Origin: Lewinellaceae bacterium
Lineage (GTDB): Bacteria; Bacteroidota; Bacteroidia; Chitinophagales; Saprospiraceae
Direction: 5' to 3'
DNA length: 64,000 nucleotides
NCBI GenBank assembly: GCA_020636095.1
Contig: JACJYN010000002.1
Location: 682,001-746,000, forward strand
The position numbers and the translations under genes were made by a program. The notes beneath the pieces are model-generated. The model saw only the letters and a list, made by a program, of their open reading frames with translations. It was not told the DNA's origin and searched no databases. Numbering within the stretch: position 1 is the stretch's first letter; each line of letters starts with the position of its first letter. Shown one piece after another: positions 63,200 to 64,000 of the stretch.

Positions 63200-63655
63200 A
63201 TGATCGAAACCAAAATCAAAGAGCTCGGCCTGGAACTCCCTCCTCCTCCTCCCCCCGGCGGCATTTACCATCCCGTGGTGATTGTCGATAAGATGCTCTA
63301 TGTCTCCGGGCAGATTCCTATGAGGGCCGATGGCTCGCTCATCACCGGCACAGTGGGCAAAGATATGAGTGTGGAAGAAGGCCAGCGGGCCGCCCGGCAG
63401 GTAGGACTCACCATGCTGGCCACGATCCAGGCCCAGCTCGGCAACCTCGACGGCATCAAAAGGCTGGTCAAGGCCCTGGGCATGGTGAATTGCGAACCCG
63501 GCTTCGGCAGCCAGCCCCTGGTCATCAACGGCTTCAGCGAACTGATGGTGGAATTGCTGGGCGAGCAGAACGGCAAGGGCGCCAGGAGCGCCGTGGGGAT
63601 GATCCTGCCTCGGGGAGTGGCGGTGGAGATTGAAGCGATATTTGAATTGAAGTGA
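63200..63655 (+). CDS. RidA/YjgF-family protein (imine deaminase type)
   Basis: A 151-residue RidA-superfamily protein. It begins IETKIKELGLELPPPPPPGG and has VVIVDKMLYVSGQIPMRADG (residues 25-45), the conserved arginine region in KGARSAVGMILPRGVAVEIE (near residue 128) and the trimer-interface pattern. RidA proteins deaminate reactive enamine/imine intermediates; this belongs to the longer TdcF/YjgH-like group. It is 270 bp downstream of the GntP-type gene and shares a leader repeat with it. Confidence 0.9.
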   Translation: MIETKIKELGLELPPPPPPGGIYHPVVIVDKMLYVSGQIPMRADGSLITGTVGKDMSVEEGQRAARQVGLTMLATIQAQLGNLDGIKRLVKALGMVNCEPGFGSQPLVINGFSELMVELLGEQNGKGARSAVGMILPRGVAVEIEAIFELK

Positions 63656-64000
63656 GGCAACTTATAATTTCTGATGTTTGATTCGCGACGTTTGATTTTT
63701 GATGTGCGCTTTGCGGCTGCTCCGATTTGGAAGTATCCTATCCGGCAGCACATCGAAAATCCCAAATCAAAAATCGCAATAATTATTCAGCAGATGCCTA
63801 TGGATGCACCTGGTGCGAAATTTTGTAGGCTTTTTCTGTAAGAACCCCTTCTCATTCCCCTTGGAAGGGGAAGGTTGGCTTACAAAATTTCGCACCAGGA
63901 GCCAAATCACCATGAAGAATAGTTGCAAATCCCAAATCAAAAACCCCAATATGGAATGGTACCAGATTTCCAATGAAACCGCTGTCCCCTCTCCGGCCAT
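63656..64000. other. Non-coding end of the window
   Basis: Contains repeated CCAAATCAAAAA words (63764, 63932), a 101-bp inverted-repeat element (63809-63909) and no supportable gene. A 77-codon minus-strand frame running off the window has no recognised features. Confidence 0.5.
63809..63909. repeat. Inverted-repeat element
   Basis: Perfect 19-bp arms CCTGGTGCGAAATTTTGTA (63809-63827) and its complement (63891-63909), enclosing a second palindrome TTCCCCTT-GG-AAGGGGAA. MITE-like or REP-like, no coding capacity. Confidence 0.65.

Noticed and set aside
1..64000. CRISPR array, tRNA or rRNA genes
   Set aside because: No regularly spaced short direct repeats, no cloverleaf with CCA-type ends and no rRNA-like conserved blocks were found by eye; a covariance search could still find a tRNA.
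63767..64000. Minus-strand membrane protein start at the window end
   Set aside because: The frame lies over the inverted-repeat element and CAAATCAAAAA repeats; no family resemblance.

Overview
The window comes from a member of the Bacteroidota. The evidence is TAnnTTTG-type promoters, FtsX-type ABC permeases with an N-terminal membrane anchor, CarboxypepD_reg-like modules and paired RND/MFP/TolC loci. A clade within the phylum cannot be fixed from the sequence, though the GC-rich genes resemble Saprospiria-like chromosomes (weak inference). Base composition is mosaic: about 2.2-12.2 kb and 47.9-64 kb look GC-rich, whereas 0-2 kb and 12.8-46.7 kb are mostly AT-rich.

Layout. (1) 1-1953: an SDR fragment, a DoxX-like protein and a LigB-type dioxygenase. 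(2) 2248-12170, minus strand: a small stress-type operon (SnoaL-like, DUF5519, SDR carrying an amber codon), an RND efflux system (TolC, fusion protein, pump), a frameshifted peroxiredoxin, two TetR regulators and a PaaI-type thioesterase. (3) 12839-20326, plus strand: a second, AT-rich RND locus (TetR, fusion lipoprotein, pump, patatin, TolC) with a thioesterase homologous to the first one, so two efflux/TetR/thioesterase loci sit head to head.

(4) 20381-46760 is the most striking part: an integron-like cassette array without a visible integrase (CALIN-type). About eleven units, all on the plus strand, start at a G|TT core site (typically ACG|TTAnnn). In most of them the first 6-9 bases are the reverse complement of a site just after the gene, as expected for attC sites, followed by 60-150 bp imperfect hairpins. 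Cargo: a beta-lactamase-fold fusion, outer-membrane proteins, a DUF4365 nuclease-like gene, a nucleotidyltransferase-like pair, an Rpn-type nuclease, an SDR, a GNAT/HTH toxin-antitoxin-like pair, VapBC and a class III cyclase. The array is invaded by IS4-type (two copies, one carrying a nested IS5-type element), IS66, IS5 and IS1182 elements, MITEs, and degenerate group II introns sitting exactly in attC R'' sites.

(5) 46.8-57.2 kb is a decaying region: an IS91-like remnant, several MITEs, and frameshifted copies of a class II amidotransferase, an MFS permease, DUF1801, PhnB-like and AHSA1-like proteins and a GH20 hexosaminidase, then an IS that decapitates an ABC permease. (6) 57.2-63.7 kb is ordinary and intact: FtsX-type permease, serine hydrolase lipoprotein, GntP-type symporter and RidA protein.

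No tRNA, rRNA or CRISPR array was recognised. All homology calls are by eye from motifs. Single-base frameshifts are common from 22 to 57 kb and may be decay or sequencing error.
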